A DNA stretch of 64,000 bases from Centrapalus pauciflorus (Eukaryota; Streptophyta; Magnoliopsida; Asterales; Asteraceae), in the NCBI GenBank assembly GCA_020465985.1, contig JAANYP010002972.1, forward strand, positions 62,001 to 126,000, given 5' to 3'. Positions 52,913-64,000 of the stretch are shown piece after piece. The translations under genes and the position numbers were made by a program. Positions within the stretch are counted from its first letter, which is position 1. Each line of letters begins with the position of its first letter. The notes below the pieces were generated by a model. That model was not told the DNA's origin. It did not search any database and saw only the letters and a program-made list of their open reading frames with translations.

Positions 52913-53502
52913 GATAAAAAGGTAAAAGACAAAGATTCTGCAGTAAGAAGACAAATCTTCTTTGTCAGTTCTGTCTTGATGCAGAAAAGCAATCTTGTCC
53001 TTTGACAAGACATTCCTGCTTTTTCTCTACAACCAAGGAAGTAGCTTCACTAGGATTCTGTATATGGGTATAAAAGAGAAGATTCCAAGAAAAGAGAAAA
53101 GAACTGAGATTAACAAGCAGAGAACGTGAGTGCAAAGCAAAGTGTGTTTCATGCATGCATGTTCTGTTCAACTTGAGTGAATTAGCATGGTGTGCCTAAG
53201 TTGTTCATCCTCTAAGTTGTTCAATCTGTGTCTTGTGTAAACAGTGAGTGAATCTTAGTGAGTCATTTTATTGTAACTTTTCTGGGTGTGTCTTAGATTA
53301 GTTCAAATCTGTTGTTCATTTCTGTCATCTCTGTTTGGATAATTCCGCTATCCAAACCTTTTGTAACTTTAACAATTGTTAATATTTACTTACAAACTTT
53401 GAGAAAAATCTGTGTGATTTAAGGATTAACTATAATAACCCCCCCCCCCCCTCTTTCGTTCATCTAAAGTGGTTATTTGGGAAACCTTTTGGGACTACTA
53501 CA
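52913..53502 (+). repeat. Partial LTR of a Copia-C relative
   Basis: Homologous to 52358-52912 (shared AAAGACAAAGATTCTGC, the TATAAAAG box at 53069-53076, CTTAGATTAGTT, a C13 run at 53439-53451, and the end GGGAAACCTTTTGGGAC). It starts exactly where Copia-C ends. This suggests Copia-C inserted into this LTR; the left half would then lie far to the left, outside the window. No PBS follows, so it is probably a 3' LTR. Confidence 0.75.
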
Positions 53503-53507
53503 TCATA

Positions 53508-53516
53508 TATATATAT

Positions 53517-53590
<74 letters not shown>

Positions 53591-53660
53591 ATATATGTAT
53601 GTATATATATGTATATATATGTGTGTGTGTGTGTATACATACATACATACATGCATATAT
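53508..53660. repeat. AT/TATG/TG microsatellite
   Basis: About 35 AT units, then TATATG variants, GT and ATAC repeats. Frames of Tyr-Ile across it are artefacts. Confidence 0.95.
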
Positions 53661-53744
53661 AGAATAAGGTTCCCCGGCGTTCCAAGCAAAATCCCACATA
53701 TCCAACGTACCCCTCGTATGCAAGGGGATTTCCGTAATAACAAC

Positions 53745-54298
53745 CATCATTCACAACGCTTAGAAAATGATCATTCACAACACTTAATTGATCATTCACA
53801 GTACTTAATTGATCATTAACAACACTTATTTGATCATTCACAACACTTATTTGATCATTCACAACTATTTATTTGACTATTTACAATTATTCTACACTTA
53901 TTTCATTATTCACAACATTTATTTGATCATTCACAACACTTATTTTATTATTCACAACACTTATTTGATCATTCACAAGAATTATTTGACTATTTATAAT
54001 TCTTCTACACATATTTGATCATTCACAAGAATTATTTGACTATTTACAGTTCTTGTACATTTTTTTGATCATTCACAACACTTATTTGATCATTCAAAAA
54101 AATTATTTGACCATTCACAGTATTTATTTGATCATTCACAACACATATTTGATCATTCACAAAAATTATTTTCTCATTCACAGTATTTATGTGATCATTC
54201 AAAACAGTTATTTGATCATTCCCATGAATTATTTAACCTTTCATAGTATGTATTTGATCATTTACAATACTTTTTTAATCATTCACAACACTTATAAA
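53745..54298. repeat. 21-bp minisatellite
   Basis: About 26 degenerate units of the type TTGATCATTCACAACACTTAT. Each centres on the palindrome TGATCA. Three times a longer pattern with TTATTTGACTATTTA and TTCT(T/A)CTACA is inserted, giving a higher-order period. The unit is too variable and too compact for CRISPR, and this is nuclear plant DNA. Confidence 0.9.
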
Positions 54299-54305
54299 AT
54301 GACCA

Positions 54306-57043
54306 TGGTTCCTTTGATCAAATCAGTAAGGATGAGATTCAGATTGCCATTCAACTCATTGATGGGTCCACTCTCAACATGGCCAAGTGAATCATTGACA
54401 ACTTATGCTCCTTTGCGGAAGAAGAAACTCAATCATCATCAGTTAGGTATCCACATTTATTAAGTCTTATCTTTGAGGATGTTTGTGGTGAAGAGCTTTA
54501 CTGCTCTCAACCCCTTATGGAATCAGTCATCTTCCCAATTATTGGGAACAAAGGCTTTCATACTCCTGTTCGTACCAATGAGTCTCCTCTTACTACACCA
54601 ATGTTTAGGCTGTTAGGTTTAGTAAAAGGACCTCCAGCTATGGAGGTGAATCCAATCACTACTCCTACTGGAAATTCCAAAGTACTAGGCAAAAGGGAAG
54701 AAAGTGCCCCCAAGCCTGGTGATAAAGGGCCTGTCACTAAGATGTCCAAACGAGTTAAGTCTGCTCCAACTGGCTCTATGCTTGAAGGGTAACGGGTTGT
54801 ATCCCATGGACCATCTGTTGGTCTAAAGGCCTCTATGACTAGTGGCTCAGTGCCACATGAGACCATGGAACAGCCTACACAAGCTATTCCTAGCCCAGTC
54901 TCCTCACCAGTCCAATCCCCACTTCCTGCCATTTCCCACAATGTGAAATCAAGGAACAAAGCCTTGGTGAAAAAGAAACTGGTCCCCTCTGTCAAGAGGA
55001 TTGTAAATGTGGAAAGCCTTCCTACCCCACCACAAAGCCCCTCTGGTTCCTCTAAAAAAGAGCCAGTTGAAATTGAGGCAAAACCTGTTGTGCCTACCCC
55101 ACCTTTCTTGGATCCTGGTGCAACACCAGTGGAGTCTGCCTCACTTCACGCTAGGTCCGCCCAAAGTCAGCCTAAACCCTTTGGTTCTTAACAGGAACCA
55201 ACAGTACATATGGAGACTACCTCATCCACTGTCCCACCCTCCCAACAGGATGAGCACATTGAAAGACATGAGTCATCTCCACTCCATACTGTGTCCACAC
55301 TGTCCCCCTCTCATATTTCTCCTACACCACCTGAGTCTGCACAAGGTGCCAAACCTGTTGGTTCCAGCCCACCAACATATCAGCCTTCCCCTTCTGCTCT
55401 TCATGATTCTACTGGTTCAATTCCACCAGCTGTTGAGGAACCATCTCCTCAGCCTGATGAACCTTTGGGTACAGACCAACCCATTGGTGAGGACCACATC
55501 CCACTGCAAAGTCCATCAACAGTTTTCACCACTGCTAGTGTAGAAATGCATCCTACTATGCCCCATGAAGAGGTGCCTTTAGACCAAAGAACCACTAAGG
55601 GTACCACCCATGACTTTGATGAACGGATGACAATACCAATTATCCACGAGACGCCTACCACCTCAACCACTTCACATCATGAAGCAGCTACAACCCTTGC
55701 TAAAGGTATTCTTGATCAATTGAAATTTGGTCACCTTTACTTTGCACAAGCTATGGAACTACTTTCCAATGTGCAGCTTCCATCACCGATCGGACCTTTA
55801 CCTACCCCCACCAGGTTCAAGTCCATCAACACCCAATTCCTCCTCTACTCATTCAAAACAATCCACCTATATTCCACCATCTCCCAAGGATCTGTCTTTG
55901 AAAGAACAGCTTACTGTGCTGTTCACAAAGGTTGATTCGTTGGAAAACTTCATGTCCACATTGCCTTCTACCATTGAAGACTCTGTGTCTGCATAGCTTA
56001 TAGGATTCGTTAATGTATTTAAGTCATCCTTTCCACATCTCACTCCACAACTTGACCATACTCCACAACCGCTTGCACCCACTGCATAGTTGCACTAACT
56101 ATGCACCTCACTCACTTCCCTTTTTACTCATCAACAGGACTCTGTGTCAACCATGATAGCCATGTCTCAACAGCTGTCTACTATTATTGAAGCATGTTCC
56201 ATCTCCCTTCCTTCCACTTTAGCCTCTTTGAATACCTTAGTGGTATCCTTGTCTAATTCTATGGCATCTGGCTTAGAGCATGTGCAACAAACTCTTATAC
56301 TTTTTACACAACTTAATAGTCTAATGTTCAATTATGATGACAGGGATGTTCTTTCAGTTCCTATAGCCACCTCAACATCTCAATCCACCTCTCTTGACCA
56401 TATTGTTACCCAGTTAGCTGAGGTGAAGGACAGCTTGGCTTACTTGTTGCACAGCCTGGTTGGTCCTAAGCCTATTTCCAAGCTTGTTGTTGCATCCAAT
56501 CCCACTGGATTTGTTCCTTTGGGCAAAGCTGTTGTTAAAGGCTCTGTGCCATCTCCTTCAAAGGGGGAGAAAAAGTCTTCCTCAAAGACGAAGAAGGAAA
56601 AATCCTCTGTTAAGTATAACGGAGAGAAATCATCAACTCCTTCCAAGGAGCAATCAACATAAGTTAGGCAAGAAACAGGCCCACTAATAGTTGTTTTCAC
56701 TGCAGGTACAAGTGATGAACTTTAGACTGCTGACCCTACTCAGGCTAAGTCTCCAATCCCTACACCATCTAAGTGGGAGGAACTTATATCTGAAGGACAG
56801 TCCCAACAAAAGAAGACAACTAGTCTTAGAGTCATCTGAGAGGAGTTTGAGACTGACCCAACCACAATAGCTAAAGGAAAAGGCAAAGATGTTGTGAATG
56901 TGGAGGCTGAAAGAGAACAACAACTCAAGTACAACAAGGCCCAAGCCAAAGAGATGAAAATTTGGAAATAGCAAAGAAAGAAGCAGCCTATGTGAAAGCT
57001 GCTTAGGCTTTGGCTGCCAAAGAGGCAAATAAAGTAAAAAAAA
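54306..57043 (+). pseudogene. Element F: degraded 3' frame of a Copia-C relative
   Basis: Begins mid-protein at GSFDQISKDEI (the GSFDQLSRDEI of Copia-C at about 36376). It follows the same course: YPHLLSLIFEDVCGEELY, a Pro/Ser-rich region, the helical LNTLVVSLSNSMASGL (about 56230), and the Lys/Glu-rich end near 57040. Stops and shifts are frequent. TAA at 55189-55191 and TAG at 55994-55996 both fall on codons that are CAA or CAG in Copia-C. The N-terminal quarter is missing, so an insertion or deletion removed it at about 54300. No LTR of F is recognisable at its right end. Confidence 0.8.
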
Positions 57044-57373
57044 AATTTTGAAGTCACAAGCACTTACACTCTCGAAGCTACCAAAATTCCGACCCCAATA
57101 AAAAATTCTGGATCCGCCACTGTATACAATAAAACGAGGGACTCTATAATTTAAGAAATCATGGAATGATTTTCATAGTTTTAAGAAAATACAGTAATCA
57201 TTTTTGTACTTCAGCCTCCAAGTTAACAAAATAAAAAGTTTGTAAGTTTGGCACAATGTGTAGTTGCCACTTACTTTACTTTCAAAAGTTTAATTTATAT
57301 TAAGTAAAACAATGGTTATCATACCATTTGTTTTCTATATTTTCATTTCAAACCAAACGTCCACTTTTTCATT
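57044..57373. other. AT-rich spacer
   Basis: Nothing coding. GGATCCGCCACTG at 57109-57121 resembles the end of common plant DNA-transposon relics, but no partner end was found. Confidence 0.4.
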
Positions 57374-57381
57374 TTAAAATA
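57374..57381. repeat. Target-site duplication of the 57382-59041 element
   Basis: TTAAAATA at 57374-57381 repeats at 59042-59049. Low complexity, but exactly at both TIR ends. Confidence 0.7.
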
Positions 57382-59041
57382 GGGTCATTCTATACACACA
57401 CACTCCTTCCTAATTACATACTCCCTTTAATTATCCTTTTAATTACTTTAATCATTATATGTTATCAGTTGATTTGACTAATCTATTAATCATTAAATAA
57501 CTATTAATTGATCATCGATTGATTTGATTATATAATAATAATCTAACTTATAGACATTAATCATTTAATCATTATTAATCAATGATTGTTAATGAACTAT
57601 ATAAAGTAAATTACACAAATGGTGCTGGTACGTTATTTTATATTACGATTTACTTATTTAAATTAAACTATTTTTTTCATTTGAATAATTTAAAGACAAA
57701 GTATTTTTTCTTTTTATCGTTCGAAAAATTATAATAAAAAAGATAATTTAATGATTTCATAAATTACATAATACCCCTTGATCAAAATAACTTTGTACAA
57801 ATTATCAGTTCAACGGTACATACACATTACACTTAGTATTATGGGCTTGTTTATAGGCAGGTTTCCGATCTTTATACGAATCTTCTCATCCACTTTCTTT
57901 TTCTTTTTCTTTTTATGGAACGCCCATTATACCCACAAACAGTCGCATTAATTGATCTTCCTGCAGCTCAACTTTTATAAAATGATTTGCATGCACATGT
58001 GCGATTGTGGTATATTCATTTTCAGAATGTGGGGTTGACCAAAGAGGAAAATACGTCTTACTACCTTCATTTGTTAAACAATAAAGAATGCACTCATACT
58101 TATTAGCGATCAAAATTCCAGAATCAGGCATAAACAACCAATGATGACTTGGTGCAAATCCGGAACCTTAGCAATTTAAGGAATCTATCACTCTTTCGTA
58201 ACGCGATGATTGTTTTGTAATGTTTCTTATTTTTACGTAATTCCTCCAATAATTCACCGCGAACTGTTGGTCATTCGTTTTGATGTTGACCTATAGCAAC
58301 AGCTCTTGATCGAAAACCACAATTTCCATCACCTTCAACATCTTCTATGCCGATGACATATGGTTGAAAAATGATCGAATTTCATTCTTGAGTGGATGGC
58401 TCTATCGTATTGGTTCCTATATAAAGTCGGAGATAAATATTCATAATAGCAACCATCCAATAAATCAGATATATAATAATCAATATCATACATTATACCT
58501 GCATTTTTGGTGGTTGAGAATAATACTCATCTGTTGTGTAAGTCGTGATGAACGTATCCATATTGTCATGAACTTTCCGGTTCCTAACGTTTATCATATA
58601 AAACAAAGTGAATCCGATAGATAATGAAAAACATAAATAGACATAAAAATGATTATTTAATATCTGTATTGGTTGATAATTTATTAAGTTTTGTCCAAAA
58701 AAGTCATTCACCATTGATGACAATTCTTGATATAGGAGAAAAGGAGGGGTGTGTCATTAGTATGCGAGACCCATAGCATAAACAAACAAAAAATTAAACA
58801 TGATGCGACAATAGGAGAAGTGTGTCATAAGCATTTATGGATTACACATCACAAAAAAATAAAGGGGATGTGACAATAGGAGGTGTGTAATAAGTACATG
58901 GGTGTCACACATTTCTTAAAAATAAAAAAAATAATATATTGATGAGAGATTTGTGGAACCCACATCACTAATCAAGTAATTAAGGATGAGGTGTGCAATT
59001 AACATAATTAGTGGATTTAAGGTGTGTGTATAGCAACACCC
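57382..59041. mobile_element. TIR DNA transposon (1.66 kb) containing an OTU pseudogene
   Basis: The ends are inverted copies: GGGTCATTCTATACACACAC on the left, and GGGTGTTGCTATACACACAC as the complement of the right. The duplication is 8 bp. An 8-bp TSD suggests hAT, while OTU-type proteases are known from Mutator-like elements with 9-bp TSDs, so the superfamily is open. Near the right end GATGTGACAATAGGAG-type words repeat at 58740-58900. No transposase frame is visible; non-autonomous or decayed. Confidence 0.65.
57895..58363 (-). pseudogene. OTU-like cysteine protease domain, broken
   Basis: On the minus strand, from 58363: IEDVEGDGNCGFRSRAVAIG contains the OTU catalytic motif GDGNC. It continues NE, a TGA, PTVRGELLEELRKNKKHY. 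After a one-base shift near 58155 it reads HHWLFMPDSGILIANKY, then TYFPLWS and AHVHANHFIKVEL, in which the His of NHF is the expected catalytic His. OTU domains cleave ubiquitin-type bonds and in plants also occur in transposon-encoded proteins. A premature stop and a frameshift show it is dead. Confidence in the domain is high; whether it came from a host gene or a transposon is not settled. Confidence 0.8.
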
Positions 59042-59137
59042 TTAAAATATCATAAAATAAGTATCCAGATATAAAATAGATGTTTCAATGATCATCATAT
59101 ACTTGCAAAGTAATTGTGTTCTAAAAAAAATTAAAGG

Positions 59138-59425
59138 TTAAGTGTTATTTTGACCATCCAATTATTAGATTTTTTTCGATTTAGTCATTAAACTATTTTT
59201 TGTCTTGATTTAGCCAATAAACTATTTTTTGTATATATATTTAGCCACTAAACTTTCTTTTTACTGATTTAACCATTGAAAATTGTCTCTATTATTTTAG
59301 CCATTGGTTATATTCATTTTTCCAAAATAGAACATTAAACAAAGTTTAGTGGTTAAATCAGACAAAAAATATATTAGTGGCTAAATGAGAAATTTAAAAG
59401 TTGGATGATCAAAATGGTACTTAAC
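59138..59425. mobile_element. MITE-like foldback, about 290 bp
   Basis: TTAAGTGTTATTTTGACCATCC at the left pairs with GGATGATCAAAATGGTACTTAA at the right. The inner TTTAGCCACTAAAC...GTTTAGTGGTTAAAT also pair, so most of the block can fold into one hairpin. No coding capacity. I could not define a clean TSD. Confidence 0.7.
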
Positions 59426-59433
59426 TCGAAAAG

Positions 59434-59874
59434 TAATTAATCACAAACAAAGAAGAATAGAACTATCATTTAAATATAAAAAAAATGTGACAATTACATA
59501 TAACCAGAATAAAACTATCATTATCAAACAAATGTAATAATTTAGCTATTAGAAACCGTTTCAATTTTAAAAAACACAGTTTACCGATTATAACCAGGCT
59601 TTAATAGTCAAATTTCACAAAATCAAGAAAAAAAGAAATTTAACTTAAGAACTTTTTTGAAGGAAAAAAAAAATATGTATGGACGATAAAAATGATTGCA
59701 TAAAAAACATGAGGTTTTTTCCTTAATAAATCCTAAAATAATAATAAGTGACACCACATGGAACACTCCACCGGAAGTGGCACAATAAAAATGATTGCAT
59801 GCCTATTTAAGAAATGGGTCGTATGTTAAAAATAATAATAATTTTTTATAGTTTTACAGTATATAGTCATTTTA
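59434..59874. other. AT-rich spacer
   Basis: Nothing supported. Confidence 0.5.
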
Positions 59875-59883
59875 TTTATTTTT

Positions 59884-62800
59884 GAGTAAATTACATAAAT
59901 GGTCACTGTGGTTTGATAGAAATTATGGATTTGGTCTCTGGTCTTTAAAAATTGCATAAATGGTCCCTCAAAACACTATTTGATTACAAAAATGGTCCCT
60001 CTTTAAATTACAAAAATGGTCCCTGTGGTTTGGTCGAAATTATGGATTTAGTCCCTGGTCTTTAAAAATTGCATAAATGGTCCCTCAAAACACTATTTAC
60101 TTGCAAAAATGGTCCCTCTTTCTCTTAACTTTTTTTAAATGACAATTTTACACTTTTTCTCAATAACAATTTTAGTCCCTCAACTATGTAATTTATATTC
60201 AATTTTAGTCCTTTTTATTAATTTTTAGTTTTGTTTAAGTTTTAAATGCTAATTTAAAAAATTAATTATTATTATTAATTATACATTTTTATTTTTTAAA
60301 ATATATATATTCTATATTTATTAAAATTTATCTCATTAGAATATTTTATTTATGTTTCTTTATATATACAATTTAATTATTTAAAAAATTATTTATCTTG
60401 TGTTTCATTTATTATACATTTTTATTTTTTATATGTTTTTATCTAACTATTTCATTACATTAATATACTTTGACTTAATTATATTTTTTAAGAAAATATA
60501 TAAACTAAGGGTTTTATTTATTTTCATTTAAATATTTTTTTTTCTATATGATTGTATTCACATTCGGTATTTTTTTCATTTACATTTTAATATTTTGTTA
60601 TACTAATACGTTAACTTGAAAGTTAGTATTTTTAGTGTTTTATTCATTTTGTTTTAACTATTTCGTTACTGACTACATTTTGATTTAATTATAATTTCTA
60701 ATAAAAATAATAAAAAGTTAGCGTTTATTCTTTTTAGTTAAATATTTTGTTACGTTAATACATTTCGACTTAATTATTATTTTCAATAATAAATATATAA
60801 ACTTAACATGTGATTCATTTTTATCTTAAATATTTTGTAACGTTAATACATTTCGAATTACCTATAATTTTTAAGTAAAATATATAAACTATATAAAATT
60901 AACATAAACATTTATATGTTTTGATTTAACGAGAAGTATACATTTTGGATTGTATACTTTTTGTTTAGTTAGATACATTTTGGTTTGTATATTTCATAAT
61001 TAAATCAAACATATCAATGTAATAAAATAATCAGAATAAAAATAGAAACATATTAATGTAACAAAATAATCATAATAAAATGAATAAATCAGTGAAATGT
61101 ATTACAATAAAAATATTTAAATCAAAATGAATAAAACCCCAAAATAATTAGAATAAACGATAGCTTAAGCGCCGCTATACGTAATAAAATAGTTAAATTA
61201 AACTGTCCCTAAGTTTATTATTTTATCATAGAAATTATAATTAAATAAAAAAATATTAAGATAATTCTATAATTAGATGCAAACATATAAAAGATAAAAA
61301 TGTGTAAATATTTTTACAAATAAACGTGAGATAGATAAAACTTTAATTAATAAATTGGATATATAAAAGTGACGTAAATTAAACAAATATAAAGGTAAAA
61401 ATAATGAATTTAATAACAAAATAAATATATTTTAAAAAATAAATAAGTAATAATAATAATTATTATTATTATTATTATTATTATGAAAATTTTAAGTTAA
61501 CATTTAATATTTAAACAAAAAGTAGAAATTTATTATAAGGACTAACACTGAAAATAAATTACATAGTTGAGGGACCAAATTTGTTATTGAGAAAAGGGCA
61601 AAATCGTCATTTAAAAAAAGTTAAGAGAAAGGGGGACCATTTTTGCAAGCAAATAGTGTTTTTAGGGACCATTTATGCAATTTTTAAAGACCAGTGACCA
61701 AATCCATAATTTTGACCAAACCACAGGGACCATTTTTATAATTTACTCCTTAGCTTTTTTTAAATGACGGTTTTGCCCTTTTCTCAATAACATATTTAGT
61801 CCCTCAACTATGCAATTTATTTTTAGTTTTAGTCCTTTTCATAAATTTTTAGTTTTGTTTAAATGTTGAATATTAATTTAAAATTTTAATCATTATTATT
61901 ATTTATACATTTTTTACTTTTATAATATATTTATTCTTATTTATTTAAGATTATCCCATTATAATATTTAATTTATTTAATTTACGTTTTTTTATTCAAT
62001 TATTAAACAATTATTTATCTTATGTTCAGTTTTTAAAATAGTTATACATTTTTATCTTTTATACATTTTTATCTAATTATTTCATTACGTTAATATACTT
62101 TGATTTAGTTATTCTTCTTAAGAAAGTATATAACTAAGGGTTTTACTAATTTTGATTTTAAATATCTTTTTTTAATATGTTTGGATTCAAATTTAGTATC
62201 TATTTCTTTTTATTTCAATATTGAGTTATACTAATACGTTTCAATTTAAATTTAGTGTTTTATTCGTTTGTTTAAGTATTCGTTACTTATTACATTTCGA
62301 TTTAATTATAATTTCTAATAAAAATATAAAAACCTAACATCTTATTCTTTTTTATTTAAATATTTTGTTACGTTAATACGTTTTGACTTAATTATTATTT
62401 TCAAAAAAAATAAATAAACTTGACGTGTTATTCGTTTTTATCTTAAATATTTTATAACGTTAATACATTTTGAATTAATTGTAATTTTTAAGTAAAAGAT
62501 ATATACCATATAATCTTAACAAAAACATTTATATGTTTTGATTTAACGAAATGTATACGTTTTGAATTGTATACTTTGTTAGATACATTTTCATTTGTAT
62601 ATTTTGTAATTAAATAAAAACATATTAATGTAATAAAATAATCACAATAAAAAACAAAATATATTAATGTAACAAATTAATCAGACTAAAAGAAATAAAG
62701 CAGTAAAATGTGTTACAATTAAAAAAATATTTAAATCAAAATGAATAAAATCCCAAAATAATTAGAAACGATAGTATGAGCGACATAATATATATAACAA

Positions 62801-63334
62801 AATAGTGATATTAGACTGTCCCTGAGTTTATATTTTTTTTTATAAATATTATAATTAAGAAATAATATTAACATAATAAATAGTTAGATAAAAACATATG
62901 GAAGATAAAAACGCATATATATTTTTACAAATAAAACGTAAGATAAGTATAATTTTATTAAATAAATTGGATATATAAAAGAGACGTAATCAAATAAAGT
63001 TAAATATAGATATAAGGATAATATTAAATATAAAATATAAAATCTATAAATAAAAATAATAATTATAATTAACTTTTTAAATTAACATTTAATATTTAAG
63101 CAAAAAGTAAAAAATATGATAATGACTAAAACCGAAAATAAATTACATAAATGAGGGACCAAAATTGTTATTAAGAAAAAAGGACAAAACCGTCATTTAA
63201 AAAAAGTTAAGAAAGAGAGGGACTATTTTTGCAAGTAAATAGTGTTTTTAGGGACCATTTATGCAATTTTTAAAGACCAGGGACCAAATCCATAATTTTA
63301 ACTAAAGCACAGGGACCATTTTTGTACTTTACTC
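59884..63334. mobile_element. Mutator-like non-autonomous element with long inverted repeats
   Basis: Left end GAGTAAATTACATAAATGGTC and right end GACCATTTTTGTACTTTACTC are inverted copies. The 9-bp TSD TTTATTTTT lies at 59875-59883 and 63335-63343, the length typical of Mutator-like elements. Outer arms include AAATGGTCCCT and CCACAGGGACCATTT blocks. The left outer block is doubled (about 59893-60004, 60007-60121). The body is a direct duplication: about 60130-61750 matches 61752-63334 with divergence, and each half ends in the right-type arm. No transposase frame. Confidence 0.78.
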
Positions 63335-63344
63335 TTTATTTTTT

Positions 63345-64000
63345 ATCGTTAATAGCAATAACTTTTGTATTTTTTTACCGATTATATCAATTTTTTACCT
63401 GGAAACCTGCTATAGCATATTACCATCAATTAATAGCAACAACTTTTATCTTTTTACTAATAATAGCAACAACGTTTTTTTTACTGATAATAGCAGCAAC
63501 TTTTAACTTTTTTTTTCATTAACGACATATCAAATAAAAACGCTATTTATCTTTAACTTATTATGATTATAAAGAAACTAAATTTATGAAAATCGAAACA
63601 TATTTAAATAAGTTCATAATTCATTTTTTGTTCAAATTTTGTTAGAAAAAAAATCAAATACAATGCATGCCTATAAAAAGAGATAACATATATGTTTTTT
63701 ATAAACATCAAATTTTGAAAATTATTTTGATATGTCATTTTTTCATGCATAGTCGGGTTATTAAGGGTATAATAGGGGCGACCATTCAAGTGTAACATGA
63801 CAACGCGAAACTCAATCCATTTTGTATATGATGTCATATAAATATAATGACCACATTATGCTACATTTGTATTATTTTTTGGATACTTAAGTACAACAAT
63901 ATTTGCATTATTTATTTATTTGATAAAAAAATGTATCATATTATAATTTATAAATAATTATGATCTAATTATGGATAATTAAGTCTTCTATTTATCTAAT
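63345..64000. other. AT-rich end of window
   Basis: 63345-63515 has four loose copies of AATAGCAACAACTTTT followed by T-rich sequence. Beyond that nothing is supported. Confidence 0.45.

Noticed and set aside
53745..54298. Regularly spaced repeats suggesting a CRISPR array
   Set aside because: Units are contiguous and degenerate with no unique spacers, in plant nuclear DNA with no cas genes.

Overview
The window looks like repeat-dense, AT-rich nuclear DNA of a flowering plant. The retroelement families, above all the Sirevirus-type copia elements with a long extra 3' reading frame, suggest a eudicot and probably Asteraceae. That placement is inference. I found no convincing host gene, tRNA, rRNA or CRISPR. 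Almost everything is transposable elements inserted into one another, and most boundaries are fixed by TG...CA termini, primer-binding sites (PBS), polypurine tracts (PPT) and target-site duplications (TSDs) that can be read directly.

Layout. A Sirevirus-like Ty1/copia element on the + strand, here Copia-C, is the scaffold. Its 5' part lies left of the window and its 3' LTR ends at 52912. Four elements interrupt its body: Copia-A (minus strand, 1-22437); a compact 2-kb LTR element D (23069-25118, TSD AGAGC); the full-length Copia-B (25230-33806, TSD CAATG); and a gag-only Ty3/gypsy element with about 4-kb LTRs, Gypsy-2 (37037-47813, TSD CAATA). A solo D-type LTR (51657-52263, TSD GTGAC) sits in Copia-C's 3' LTR. 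Copia-A is itself split by a degraded gypsy element, Gypsy-1 (4077-21013, TSD ATGCT). One LTR of Gypsy-1 is split by a CACTA-like DNA transposon (4876-13609, TSD TTA), and that is split by a gypsy solo LTR (7601-9997, TSD TAACT). The nest is therefore five levels deep.

Right of Copia-C are a fragment of a related LTR (52913-53502), AT microsatellite, a 21-bp minisatellite (53745-54298) and the 3' frame of an older relative, element F (54306-57043). The last 7 kb holds DNA-transposon material: a 1.66-kb TIR element with an OTU-protease pseudogene, a MITE-like foldback, and a 3.45-kb Mutator-like long-inverted-repeat element with a perfect 9-bp TSD. The rest is AT-rich DNA in which I see nothing.

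How it works together. The copia elements carried gag, protease, integrase, reverse transcriptase and RNase H, with downstream frames of unknown role. Nearly all are now broken by stops, frameshifts, deletions or insertions. The exception is the gag frame of Gypsy-2 (41025-42269), which is intact but has no pol, so any mobility would depend on another element. Seven nonsense codons that can be checked against a second copy in the window are all CAA/CAG to TAA/TAG changes, as expected from decay of methylated cytosine.
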